Shown here piece after piece: positions 1 through 5,345 of a stretch of 25,884 bases of DNA (the first letter of the stretch is position 1; each line of letters begins with the position of its first letter). The notes under the pieces were generated by a model, which saw only the letters and a program-made list of their open reading frames with translations, did no database searches and was not told the DNA's origin. Source of the DNA: a virus; IMG/VR virus record IMGVR_UViG_3300010399_000075, positions 1 to 25,884 of that record, one strand, 5' to 3'. The position numbers and the translations under genes are program-made.

Positions 1-145
1 GGGACTGGGTCCTTCTGCGTGTACCACGTATCTTTGCTAAGAGTAACAGCGAAGCCACGTGCACCGCTAAAAGGATTGCAATTGCCCACGCAATTGCCCC
101 GATTATCTCGCTGAATCTGCTCAGCCAAGTATCTATTGCTTCCAT
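1..145 (-). CDS. Nested small membrane protein, partial at left edge
   Basis: An ATG at 143-145 lies 7 nt after a GGAGG and opens a frame to the edge (48 codons). It is nested in another frame inside the exported-protein ORF that starts at 215. The product begins MEAIDTWLSRF, has a long hydrophobic helix over residues 14-37 (rich in Ala, Ile and Leu) and then a basic tail (KIRGTRRRTQ). This is a one-TM layout, possibly N-out/C-in by the positive-inside rule. The direct repeat GCAATTGCCC (78-87 and 90-99) encodes Ala-Ile-Ala-Trp/Ala-Ile-Ala here and Gly-Asn-Cys repeats in the other frame. The nested arrangement recalls spanin pairs, but the order and motifs do not match Rz/Rz1. Function is unknown. 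Confidence 0.5.
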   Translation of the reverse strand, partial: MEAIDTWLSRFSEIIGAIAWAIAILLAVHVASLLLLAKIRGTRRRTQS

Positions 146-215
146 AATTGGCCTCCGCGGGCGCATGTGATAGGTTTAAGGCGAGAATTGCTGCGTATAA
201 GTACACACTAGCCAT
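1..215 (-). CDS. Exported small protein, partial at left edge
   Basis: The frame is open from an ATG at 213-215 to the window edge (71 codons, no stop). A GGAG Shine-Dalgarno sequence lies about 8 nt upstream. The N-terminus looks like a signal peptide: a hydrophobic core (VYLYAAILALNL, residues 4-15), then a small-residue stretch HAPAEA that fits signal peptidase I cleavage near residues 20-22. The mature part begins NYGSNRY and has a closely spaced cysteine pair (GNCVGNCNPF). There is no lipobox, so it is not an obvious Rz1-type lipoprotein. The start overlaps the end of the 208-417 gene by 8 nt. A second frame (1-145) starts inside it with its own better ribosome site, so either or both may be expressed. 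I do not recognise a family; an exported periplasmic protein is inferred. Confidence 0.55.
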   Translation of the reverse strand, partial: MASVYLYAAILALNLSHAPAEANYGSNRYLAEQIQRDNRGNCVGNCNPFSGARGFAVTLSKDTWYTQKDPV

Positions 216-417
216 TGTTTTTCTCCGTGTCTTGGTACTCGTACCTGCCCTTGAGGTCGAACAGAGTAGCGTTCATCCACTCATGTTCAGTGATTTCGAA
301 CTTGTTACCGGGTATGGCTTGGATGTCACCACCCACCGCCCTACCATTGGTCTCGGCCACCTTGCCACAGTAGACAAGGCCGAAGCACCAGTAGTAATAG
401 AAATAGTACTTAGTCAT
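208..417 (-). CDS. Hypothetical small protein (69 aa)
   Basis: The ATG at 415-417 overlaps the stop of the upstream gene (TGATG), so translation is probably coupled. An in-frame TTG one codon earlier is a less likely start. The N-terminus is unusually aromatic (a Tyr/Phe/Trp-rich run YYFYYYWCF), followed by a mixed polar region with no motif I recognise. It is not a clear TM helix because tyrosines dominate. It is part of the leftward small-gene operon and its end overlaps the next gene by 8 nt. No function is assigned. Confidence 0.6.
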   Translation of the reverse strand: MTKYYFYYYWCFGLVYCGKVAETNGRAVGGDIQAIPGNKFEITEHEWMNATLFDLKGRYEYQDTEKNNG

Positions 418-605
418 CAACCTTCTCCCTTGATCTCGATGGTGGCATTAACGCTCACCTTATAAGGAAGTATTCCGAAACCATCTATGATTTCGAAACA
501 CTCGGTGAGGTTGACAGAGGTACCCATCTGAGTGCGACGGGTTTCCGTATTGGTGACACTCCACTGCCAACCGTTCTTCTCGTCATAGACGATTAGAACA
601 ATCAT
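417..605 (-). CDS. Hypothetical small protein (62 aa)
   Basis: It starts at ATG 603-605, overlapping the stop (TGA at 602-604) of the zinc-finger gene as ATGA, and ends overlapping the next start. The product begins MIVLIVYDEKNGWQW and alternates hydrophobic and polar residues in a way that suggests a small beta-rich domain. There is no strong Shine-Dalgarno, so expression probably relies on coupling to the upstream gene. No family recognised. Confidence 0.6.
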   Translation of the reverse strand: MIVLIVYDEKNGWQWSVTNTETRRTQMGTSVNLTECFEIIDGFGILPYKVSVNATIEIKGEG

Positions 606-874
606 CGCGGCACCACACCGTGACGCATTTCCTTGAGCAAGCGAGCGATCTCGCGGGTGCGACGCTCTTGTGCCTCCCGTAGCTCGCGGAGATTAATCAT
701 CATCTGCCTCTCTTTATCCGAGAGGTTGTCACCACCGCAGTTGTGAGATCGGCGATGGTTCATCAATTGGTGTTGCTTTGGAAAGGTAACACCACATCCC
801 GTGCAGTACGCACGACGCGCAGGCTTATCCATCCTACGCTGGGTAGTCCTGTATCTTTTATTGTTATAGCCCAT
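602..874 (-). CDS. Classical C2H2 zinc-finger protein (90 aa)
   Basis: The start at 872-874 is chosen because AAGGAG lies 6 nt upstream; the longer frame from 928 has no better site. Residues 24-44 match the classical C2H2 finger in full: C24-x2-C27-x3-F31-x5-L37-x2-H40-x3-H44, including both hydrophobic core positions. The segment before the finger is strongly basic (RYRTTQRRMDKPARR). The C-terminal half (about 52-84) is a charged, probably coiled-coil helix. Bacterial zinc-finger regulators of the Ros/MucR type have a different, shorter spacing, so this looks like the eukaryote-type spacing. A nucleic-acid-binding or protein-binding regulator is inferred; the target is unknown. It is coupled by ATGA to the next gene. 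Confidence 0.75.
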   Translation of the reverse strand: MGYNNKRYRTTQRRMDKPARRAYCTGCGVTFPKQHQLMNHRRSHNCGGDNLSDKERQMMINLRELREAQERRTREIARLLKEMRHGVVPR

Positions 875-936
875 AACTTTCTCCTTGACAAGGGTTAATC
901 TCACCTGTATACTGCGCCGAGCCGGCAAGGATACTA

Positions 937-946
937 TACCTAGGTA
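937..946. repeat. 10-bp perfect palindrome TACCTAGGTA
   Basis: It lies in the 96-nt gap between the 34-aa membrane protein and the zinc-finger gene. On the minus strand it is followed at once by TATAGTAT. A related palindrome, TACCATGGTA, sits inside the leftward promoter at 6558-6586. A protein-binding site is possible; the 10-bp size alone could be chance. Confidence 0.3.
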
Positions 947-970
947 CTTAAGGTACGCCGGTAGGCGGGG

Positions 971-1075
971 TTACGAAGGCAAGAAGTACCACGCTACGAC
1001 AGAGATTACCAAGATAACAAAGCACACCAAAGCGTAGACAAACTCCTGTTCTAGCCAGTCAGGTTTGTTAGTCAT
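971..1075 (-). CDS. Single-TM microprotein (34 aa)
   Basis: A very strong ribosome site (GGAGGAGG) directly precedes ATG 1073-1075. That ATG overlaps the stop of the 1072-1212 gene as ATGA, so I prefer it to the longer frame starting at 1168. The product is a short acidic head (MTNKPDWLEQEF) followed by one hydrophobic helix (about residues 13-31) ending WYFLPS. The strong ribosome site suggests high expression. A membrane-inserted microprotein such as an inhibitor, a small holin-like or a host-modulating peptide is possible, but nothing in the sequence decides among them. Confidence 0.65.
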   Translation of the reverse strand: MTNKPDWLEQEFVYALVCFVILVISVVAWYFLPS

Positions 1076-1212
1076 TTCCTCCTCCAACGTATCAAGTACA
1101 ACGCATGTACATCGGGCCGACGAGAGTGCTTCCTCGCCATCTTGCGGGTAGGGAATAGTAAGTAACAATACTTACCTTCCCTCTCGACTACGAGATAAAA
1201 CATATAGATCAT
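1072..1212 (-). CDS. Hidden 46-aa coupled gene
   Basis: The ATG at 1210-1212 overlaps the stop of the NYN gene (TGA, 1209-1211) and has GGAGG 7 nt upstream. The stop (1072-1074) overlaps the next start as ATGA. Coupling on both sides, plus filling the gap exactly, supports a real gene. The product begins MIYMFYLVVEREGKYCYLLF and ends with a very basic tail (RKMARKHSRRP and RWRRK). The basic C-terminus could bind nucleic acid; no family is recognised. Confidence 0.6.
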   Translation of the reverse strand: MIYMFYLVVEREGKYCYLLFPTRKMARKHSRRPDVHALYLIRWRRK

Positions 1213-1781
1213 GACCCACCTCCCTCAAGGAACCGTTGTGCACGTTCGGGACGATCCCAATAGAACTTAGCTTTGTAGTCAGGGTCCATCAGATCAATGA
1301 ACTCATTGGACTGGCGGCGGAGTTCGTCAGCCACCATACTGGGCCGTGTAAGACACGTCGATACGACCGTGACCTTCACTCCCTGTGACTGTACGTCCTC
1401 CACCGCCATCCGAAAGTCTCCATCCCCTGTGAAGAGAACGATATGGTTAGCCCACCGTGCAGCTTTCAGGATGTGCACGGCAATCTCAACATCCATATTG
1501 CCCTTCATTTCAGGGCGCGAGCCTCCATTATCGAAGTACTTCACAGGCTTAGAGACCAAGACGTAACCATTGTATGAGATGTGGTCGATCATCTTGAAGA
1601 GATTGTTAGGAACCTTCGGGTCCTTCTCAGGCAGAGCAGTGAAGTACATAGCCTGCTGAGGCTTGAAGTATTTCAATGTCTTCTGCCAATCGATCTGATA
1701 ACCCAGTACACGCTGGGTTTCATACGCATTGGCCCCGTCGATCAATAGGGCCGTGACTTCGTTGGGTCTACTGAGCCACAT
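1209..1781 (-). CDS. NYN-domain (LabA/DUF88-like) ribonuclease
   Basis: The product is 190 aa from ATG 1779-1781, chosen because GGAGG lies 7 nt upstream; a longer frame from 1832 has no ribosome site. The family hallmarks are clear: a first strand with ALLIDGANAY (D15, N18), a central helix with KGNMDVEIAVHIL (D97), and a fourth strand with HIVLFTGDGDF (D120, D122). These acidic residues form the metal-binding site of NYN/PIN-like nucleases, which cleave RNA. The C-terminus (about 160-190) is charged and may be a flexible tail. The start overlaps the preceding gene by 14 nt and the stop overlaps the next gene by ATGA. A role in host or phage RNA processing during takeover is inferred. Confidence 0.88.
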   Translation of the reverse strand: MWLSRPNEVTALLIDGANAYETQRVLGYQIDWQKTLKYFKPQQAMYFTALPEKDPKVPNNLFKMIDHISYNGYVLVSKPVKYFDNGGSRPEMKGNMDVEIAVHILKAARWANHIVLFTGDGDFRMAVEDVQSQGVKVTVVSTCLTRPSMVADELRRQSNEFIDLMDPDYKAKFYWDRPERAQRFLEGGGS

Positions 1782-1980
1782 AGAAACCTCCATCCCATTC
1801 ACCTTCCCAGTTATTACGGAAACCAGGACCACCGGGCTTACGAGAGTCTCGCACCTCGCCAGGAGTACGAGCCTTAGTCCACCACCGTCGGCGCACTTCG
1901 CCAGTTCGGCTGTCGTAGTACGTAGTCTCGCCGGTGTTACTGTTCACCACCTTGTTTGTATGCCTCTTTCTCCGCTTCAT
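1768..1980 (-). CDS. Basic small protein (70 aa)
   Basis: ATG 1978-1980 is preceded by AAGGGGAAAG, and the gene overlaps the end of the zinc-ribbon gene by 44 nt in another frame. The product starts KRRKRHTNK, continues with a polar segment (NSNTGETTYYDSRTGEVRRRWW) and a Gly/Pro/Arg-rich middle, and ends WDGGFYVAQ. The basic, low-complexity composition suggests nucleic-acid binding or disorder. Directly upstream of and overlapping the NYN gene, it might be a partner, but only position supports that. Confidence 0.55.
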   Translation of the reverse strand: MKRRKRHTNKVVNSNTGETTYYDSRTGEVRRRWWTKARTPGEVRDSRKPGGPGFRNNWEGEWDGGFYVAQ

Positions 1981-2104
1981 CTTCTTTCCCCTTCTTGCAG
2001 TCCCGACACAGCCAAGTCAGCTTGCCTTCGTCATCATATCTCTTGATGTTTCTACCCCGGCCACAACCTTGACACAGGCCCCATGTTTTAGATGTGGCTG
2101 CCAT
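1937..2104 (-). CDS. Zinc-ribbon small protein (55 aa)
   Basis: The start at 2102-2104 gives a compact 55-aa protein whose only fold is a zinc ribbon, C11-x2-C14-x18-C33-x2-C36 (CQGC...CRDC), with a charged C-terminal tail (KKGKEDEAEKEAYK). AAGG lies about 10 nt upstream of this ATG, inside the end of the preceding gene, which it overlaps by 17 nt. A longer frame from 2233 would add an unlikely antisense-looking N-terminus. Four cysteines in this pattern bind one Zn; such ribbons commonly bind nucleic acid or RNA polymerase. Target unknown. Confidence 0.65.
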   Translation of the reverse strand: MAATSKTWGLCQGCGRGRNIKRYDDEGKLTWLCRDCKKGKEDEAEKEAYKQGGEQ

Positions 2105-2378
2105 TGATCTCAACCTTCTTGTGAGAATGCTTACAATACTTAGGCTCGGAAACCCAAGCTTGAGCGATGTCACTGTGGCTGGTCGGTCCCATGAGTGTAC
2201 GGGACAGACTAATAGCGTATGCCTCATTGACATAACACTCGTGGTAGTATAGTCTGGTGGGTTCGTGCCACAAATAATACAGCACGGTACCCGGTTCCAC
2301 TGGTGGCTGGCCGATACGTCTCCGCATCAGGCCATTGACCAACCCAATGACCTTACATGGGATTTCAGGATTAATCAT
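2088..2378 (-). CDS. Hypothetical protein (96 aa)
   Basis: ATG 2376-2378 overlaps the stop of the preceding gene as ATGA and has AAGGA upstream; an in-frame ATG at 2399 lacks a ribosome site. The segment MINPEIPCKVIGLVNGLMRR is followed by aromatic, histidine-rich stretches (YYLWHEPTRLYYHECY) and a Cys/His-rich end (YCKHSHKK). The end resembles part of a metal site, but no full motif is present. No family recognised. Confidence 0.65.
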   Translation of the reverse strand: MINPEIPCKVIGLVNGLMRRRIGQPPVEPGTVLYYLWHEPTRLYYHECYVNEAYAISLSRTLMGPTSHSDIAQAWVSEPKYCKHSHKKVEINGSHI

Positions 2379-2623
2379 GAGTATGGTCCTTGTTTCCAAT
2401 ACAACAAGACGACTCCAGCCTTGATGCCTCTGTCTTCATCGCCGAGTTCCCTCCCAAACTCGAAACCCTGACGGATAGCAGGTACAGGGTAGTTGGGTGG
2501 TTCCAAGCCACACATATAACGGCGTGTCTTTGGATTGCTGGCAAACGGTGCAATGTACGCAATACCCGCAGCTACACCATTAGCCGAATGGTGTACGGTT
2601 CCCAAGTAACCAGGTCTAATCAT
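2375..2623 (-). CDS. Hypothetical protein (82 aa)
   Basis: ATG 2621-2623 follows a strong TAGGAGG at about 6 nt. The product begins MIRPGYLGTVHHSANGVAAG, has a hydrophobic N-terminal half and a mixed C-terminal half ending YWKQGPYS. The stop overlaps the start of the next gene (ATGA), supporting both reading frames. No motif is recognised. Confidence 0.65.
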   Translation of the reverse strand: MIRPGYLGTVHHSANGVAAGIAYIAPFASNPKTRRYMCGLEPPNYPVPAIRQGFEFGRELGDEDRGIKAGVVLLYWKQGPYS

Positions 2624-2632
2624 AGTATCCTC

Positions 2633-2704
2633 CTAGCGGGTGAGGTAAATCACCCATTCAGCGAGCCAGTCTCGCCAACGCACGACGTGATGATCGTGTT
2701 GCAC
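2633..2704 (-). CDS. Candidate 23-aa microgene, GTG start
   Basis: A GTG (2702-2704) sits immediately after the stop of the 2705-2926 gene, 6-7 nt downstream of GGGAGGGG, and opens 23 codons. The stop TAG (2633-2635) is inside the ribosome site of the next gene. The product is charged and Trp/His-rich (begins MQHDHHVVRWRDWLAEW), plausibly an amphipathic helix. The position exactly fills the gap, but the short length leaves chance open. Confidence 0.35.
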   Translation of the reverse strand: MQHDHHVVRWRDWLAEWVIYLTR

Positions 2705-2926
2705 TCACCCCTCCCATTTACCCGTATTGATGTGAAGAGTGATCACATCAAAGAACTGATTGATGTTGGAACGCCAGACAGCCAGATAAATGTACGAACC
2801 TGACTCATCGACAATCAGGCCGTCGAAGTTGACAACCTGAATGGTAAACGAGCCCCGATGCTGCATCATCTGGTATGAACAGCCAGTGGTATCCGAACGA
2901 TAAGTAATCTTAGGCTGATTGGTCAT
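2705..2926 (-). CDS. Hypothetical protein (73 aa)
   Basis: The start at 2924-2926 is chosen over the frame from 2983 because GGAGG lies 7 nt upstream. The product (MTNQPKITYRSDTTGCSYQM...) alternates hydrophobic and polar residues (FTIQVVNFDGLIV, SYIYLAVWR), suggesting a small all-beta domain. No family recognised. Its leader carries the hairpin at 2960-2987. Confidence 0.65.
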   Translation of the reverse strand: MTNQPKITYRSDTTGCSYQMMQHRGSFTIQVVNFDGLIVDESGSYIYLAVWRSNINQFFDVITLHINTGKWEG

Positions 2927-2959
2927 TGTATCCTCCATTGTATAGTCCAAACACACGTA

Positions 2960-2987
2960 TAGCGTAGGTGATTTCTCACCCACGCTA
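2960..2987 (-). promoter_or_regulatory. 12-bp hairpin with GAAA tetraloop
   Basis: On the minus strand, UAGCGUGGGUGA pairs with UCACCUACGCUA (one G-U wobble) around the GNRA loop GAAA. It lies in the 74-nt gap between the 3001-3321 and 2705-2926 genes. The downstream sequence is only weakly U-rich (UGUGUUUGG), so it is a poor terminator. An mRNA stability or processing element, or an attenuator, fits better. Confidence 0.55.
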
Positions 2988-3000
2988 CACAGTTATAGTA

Positions 3001-3321
3001 TTATTCGTCGCCGGACAGCATATTCGCCCGACGATTGACCCATTCCTCGTGCTCGCGCTGCTGGTTCGCACAGAAGCGGATAGCTTCCGGCGAAGGCAAC
3101 CGACCACGGTAAATCGGCGGTGCTTCCTTCAGAATGGGCTTGCGGGACACGATAACATCCATCAAGCGCAGCGTGGCTTGCGGTCCGCTGTCCTTGACGT
3201 ATTTCTTGTCGTGGGGGTCCCAAATAGCGAGTTCCCAGACTTGATTGACGCAAGTCGGGGAAAGCTGTCGCCAACTCGGTTCGATCAGATGGTTACCACT
3301 TTCGGCAAATACGATTGACAT
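3001..3321 (-). CDS. Hypothetical protein (106 aa), first gene of leftward operon
   Basis: ATG 3319-3321 follows AAAGGAA at about 7 nt and is the first gene after the promoter at 3366-3394. The product begins MSIVFAESGNHLIEPSW, is soluble and mixed, with a charged C-terminal helix (FCANQQREHEEWVNRRANML). There is no TM segment and no recognised motif. As first gene of an early-type operon it may act soon after infection. Confidence 0.7.
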   Translation of the reverse strand: MSIVFAESGNHLIEPSWRQLSPTCVNQVWELAIWDPHDKKYVKDSGPQATLRLMDVIVSRKPILKEAPPIYRGRLPSPEAIRFCANQQREHEEWVNRRANMLSGDE

Positions 3322-3365
3322 TTAGTTTCCTTTCGCTTTGCTCTGGACGCTTGCCCAGTATATTC

Positions 3366-3394
3366 ATTGTCCCACGTCTAAAGGCTTATGTCAA
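3366..3394 (-). promoter_or_regulatory. Sigma-70 promoter for the left operon
   Basis: On the minus strand the -35 TTGACA (3389-3394, perfect) is 17 nt from the -10 GACAAT (3366-3371, 4 of 6). The start site would be near 3359, about 38 nt upstream of ATG 3321. Host RNA polymerase recognition is inferred. Two palindromes lie upstream (3466-3477 and 3521-3536). Confidence 0.7.
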
Positions 3395-3465
3395 ATGGGA
3401 TGTACCCCCCATACGGTTACGACTACCCTACCTAAGCCCTTCGTCTGACCCCCATCCCCTTACCT

Positions 3466-3477
3466 GTGCAATTGCAC
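3466..3477. promoter_or_regulatory. 12-bp palindrome GTGCAATTGCAC
   Basis: A perfect palindrome 71 nt upstream of the -35 of the left-operon promoter. It shares the TGCAA/TTGCA half-sites with the 14-bp palindrome at 5346-5359, which is also upstream of a leftward promoter. Candidate operator. Confidence 0.4.
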
Positions 3478-3520
3478 CACCTTAGCTCCTTATGTGGCCG
3501 ACCTATCATCTTTTTTACCT

Positions 3521-3536
3521 ATCACAATTTTGTGAT
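3521..3536. promoter_or_regulatory. Inverted repeat ATCACAA-TT-TTGTGAT
   Basis: Arms of 7 bp around a 2-nt centre, in the gene-free interval 3322-3576 upstream of the left-operon promoter. Symmetry and position fit a dimeric regulator site; no regulator is identified. Confidence 0.4.
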
Positions 3537-3576
3537 GGTGCACTGCGGTAGCTGCACTGCACAATCACGCAGACAT

Positions 3577-3607
3577 GCGAAAGCCCCCCGGCCAAAGCCG
3601 AGGGGCC
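3577..3607 (-). terminator. Intrinsic terminator of the two-gene GC-rich unit
   Basis: On the minus strand GCCCCUCGGC pairs with GCCGGGGGGC (10 bp, one U-G wobble) around a UUUG loop, 15 nt after the stop of the 95-aa gene, followed by a short UUU. It separates the 3622-5097 unit from the left operon and its own promoter. Confidence 0.75.
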
Positions 3608-3621
3608 ATTTGATCCGGGTA

Positions 3622-3909
3622 TTATTCGGCAGCCATGTCGAGGTGATGGCTGGGAACCGTGATGGCCTTCGCTGCCCGTGCAATGTCGGCAACGTCGGCA
3701 TAGGAGAGGATCACCTTGATCCCGCCTTGCGTGTGGAGTTCCACGCCAGCGAAGGCGATACGGTCGGGTATTGAATTGAACCCGTCCGCAATCTCTTGAG
3801 CCTCGTTAGCTGTACGACAGCCGACGATTGCCTTGTCAGAGAGGTAACGGGTTGACGTATCGCCCTTGCCCTTGATGGTTTCGATTTGAGTAACAACAAC
3901 GTGTCGCAT
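3622..3909 (-). CDS. Hypothetical protein (95 aa)
   Basis: The start at 3907-3909 is chosen because AAGGGAG is 8 nt upstream; the longer frame from 3954 would run through the intercistronic hairpin. The product begins MRHVVVTQIETIKGKGD and has a helix containing ANEAQEIADGF, a segment like those that follow the first strand in small alpha/beta domains, and an Ala-rich helix DVADIARAAKAI. No family recognised. Second gene of the unit behind the 370-aa protein, with a terminator just after it. Confidence 0.7.
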   Translation of the reverse strand: MRHVVVTQIETIKGKGDTSTRYLSDKAIVGCRTANEAQEIADGFNSIPDRIAFAGVELHTQGGIKVILSYADVADIARAAKAITVPSHHLDMAAE

Positions 3910-3946
3910 AGTAGTCTCCCTTACCGTGCGGTAGTGCACGTCAAGA

Positions 3947-3964
3947 CGGGGCACGTATGCCCCG
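3947..3964 (-). promoter_or_regulatory. Intercistronic hairpin, 7-bp GC stem
   Basis: CGGGGCA and TGCCCCG flank a 4-nt loop between the stop of the 370-aa gene and the ribosome site of the 95-aa gene. There is no U-tract, so mRNA stabilisation is more likely than termination. Confidence 0.45.
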
Positions 3965-3984
3965 CCCTAGCTTGCACTTGCAGA

Positions 3985-5097
3985 TCAGGCGGCTTTGCGT
4001 TCCTTGCCCTTGATATCTTCGAGCCGGTCCTTGACGGACGGGATATCAAGGATGGTGTTGCAGAACTGCGCGATATCATAGATATCGGAGAGCAGATCGT
4101 TAGCACCGGCCACGGCGATATGTTCTTTCAGGAACATACCGTAGAGTTCCCGCTTCGGATCAGCCATCAGCTTGTTGCCGATGAACTCGCCAATGTCGCC
4201 GATACGGGCGGCAAAGGTCTTGTTGGTATTGATAGCAACCGGCGCGTCACTCGTTGCCGGATCACCACCCTCGTCGCCTTCTTCTTGCTCACGCTTGGCT
4301 GTCAGCTTGAGGCTATCGAACGAACCGCCCAATTCGGCGGCCGCCGCTGCATCGAACTGCATGAACCCGGAAATCGAATAGAGTTTCCATTCGTCTTCCG
4401 GTTTCTCTGTGTTCCAGACCTTTATGGGTTTGGACACGCGCCGAACGTTACCGTCCTTGTCCATCAGCGGAGCCGCAGCACATTCGGCCAGCTTGTTGAC
4501 CGCAACGAGTTGCTTTTCCAGCGCCATTGCGTCACGCAACGCCTTGACGCCTTTGTTCTGCTGCGAAACGAGGTCTTCCCGCATGTTCTCCAAATCCACC
4601 GGGTTCAACGCCCGGATAGCTTCGGGAACAGCGGCTTGGTTGGCGTTGTCGTCCTTGGCCAGCGCGATATGCGCCAGCGCCGACGCGATCCGCTTGCCTT
4701 CCGGCATGTTTTGAAGAAAGAATTTCAGATAGAAGGAAGTCTTGCGGAACTTCTTGTTCCCGTCCTTGAAGTAGGGTTCGTCGTATTTGTCGGGGCAAAG
4801 CCCGACTTCGGAACCCGGCGTTGGGAACTTGGCCAGAACTTCCGGTGCAACCTTGTCCTTGATAACCCTAAGGATCAACCAAGGCCCGGCGGCAACGTCC
4901 TTGCCAGCTTCCACCGTCCGCACAATGATCGCGTCAACATCGTTCGTCGGGAATGTCTTTGCGAGTTCATCGGAGAGGGAAACCATTGACTTTGCAATGG
5001 CTTCCTTCTGCTGGTCTGTCAGCTTGGGCAGCGCAACGGCTGCGTTGGCGTTGTGACCAACAACGGCGGCGGTATTCAAGAGTGTTTCGGTTGTCAT
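3985..5097 (-). CDS. Unknown 370-aa protein, largest leftward gene
   Basis: ATG 5095-5097 has TGAGGA about 8-9 nt upstream. The product is soluble. It has an Ala-rich N-terminus, a long mixed alpha/beta first half (about 20-200), a strongly acidic linker near 270-290 (REQEEGDEGGD), and a helical C-terminal part (about 295-360) ending in a basic tail (KGKERKAA). The acidic linker resembles those of DNA- or RNA-binding phage proteins but proves nothing. GC content is much higher than in the neighbouring regions (60% in a sampled 60-nt line at 4801-4860). It has its own promoter (5286-5314) and a 180-nt leader, so it is probably made in quantity. I do not recognise the family; a role in replication or host takeover is a guess. 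Confidence 0.8.
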   Translation of the reverse strand: MTTETLLNTAAVVGHNANAAVALPKLTDQQKEAIAKSMVSLSDELAKTFPTNDVDAIIVRTVEAGKDVAAGPWLILRVIKDKVAPEVLAKFPTPGSEVGLCPDKYDEPYFKDGNKKFRKTSFYLKFFLQNMPEGKRIASALAHIALAKDDNANQAAVPEAIRALNPVDLENMREDLVSQQNKGVKALRDAMALEKQLVAVNKLAECAAAPLMDKDGNVRRVSKPIKVWNTEKPEDEWKLYSISGFMQFDAAAAAELGGSFDSLKLTAKREQEEGDEGGDPATSDAPVAINTNKTFAARIGDIGEFIGNKLMADPKRELYGMFLKEHIAVAGANDLLSDIYDIAQFCNTILDIPSVKDRLEDIKGKERKAA

Positions 5098-5285
5098 GAT
5101 TTTATCCTCACTTGATGCACGGTTCCCCCGTGCGGGGTCTTAAGATCGCGGCTGGAAACCAGACATGGCTTGGCCGCAAATACATGCGACGACATACCAT
5201 AGCCTACCAGACCGATAGCTTGGCCATTCAGAGCAGGGGAGCAGCGAACCCGTAGGGCTGCGAACCATCTCTTGACCGTGCTTAG

Positions 5286-5314
5286 ATACTATCGGCTCGA
5301 AGGGACTGCGTCAA
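5286..5314 (-). promoter_or_regulatory. Sigma-70-like promoter for the 370-aa gene
   Basis: On the minus strand the -35 TTGACG (5309-5314) is 17 nt from the -10 TAGTAT (5286-5291). The start site would be near 5279, giving a leader of about 180 nt. A 14-bp palindrome (5346-5359) lies 31 nt upstream. Confidence 0.6.
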
Positions 5315-5345
5315 CCGGGATGAAGTCACGAAAGCGTTACAAAGT

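Noticed and set aside
148-465. Plus-strand frame of 105 codons at the left end
   Set aside because: Antisense to the coupled small genes; no ribosome site and no motif.
2390-2803. Plus-strand frame of 137 codons
   Set aside because: Antisense to three coupled leftward genes with good ribosome sites.
3622-3954. Longer N-terminus for the 95-aa protein
   Set aside because: The extension would be translated from the intercistronic hairpin; the ATG at 3909 has the ribosome site.
3886-4989. 367-codon open frame on the plus strand
   Set aside because: Antisense to the 370-aa gene in GC-rich DNA where long antisense frames are common; no ribosome site.
5140-5268. 42-codon ORF in the leader of the 370-aa gene (minus strand)
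   Set aside because: The only purine stretch (AAGAG) is too close to the ATG, and composition is unremarkable; could be an upstream ORF but not supported.
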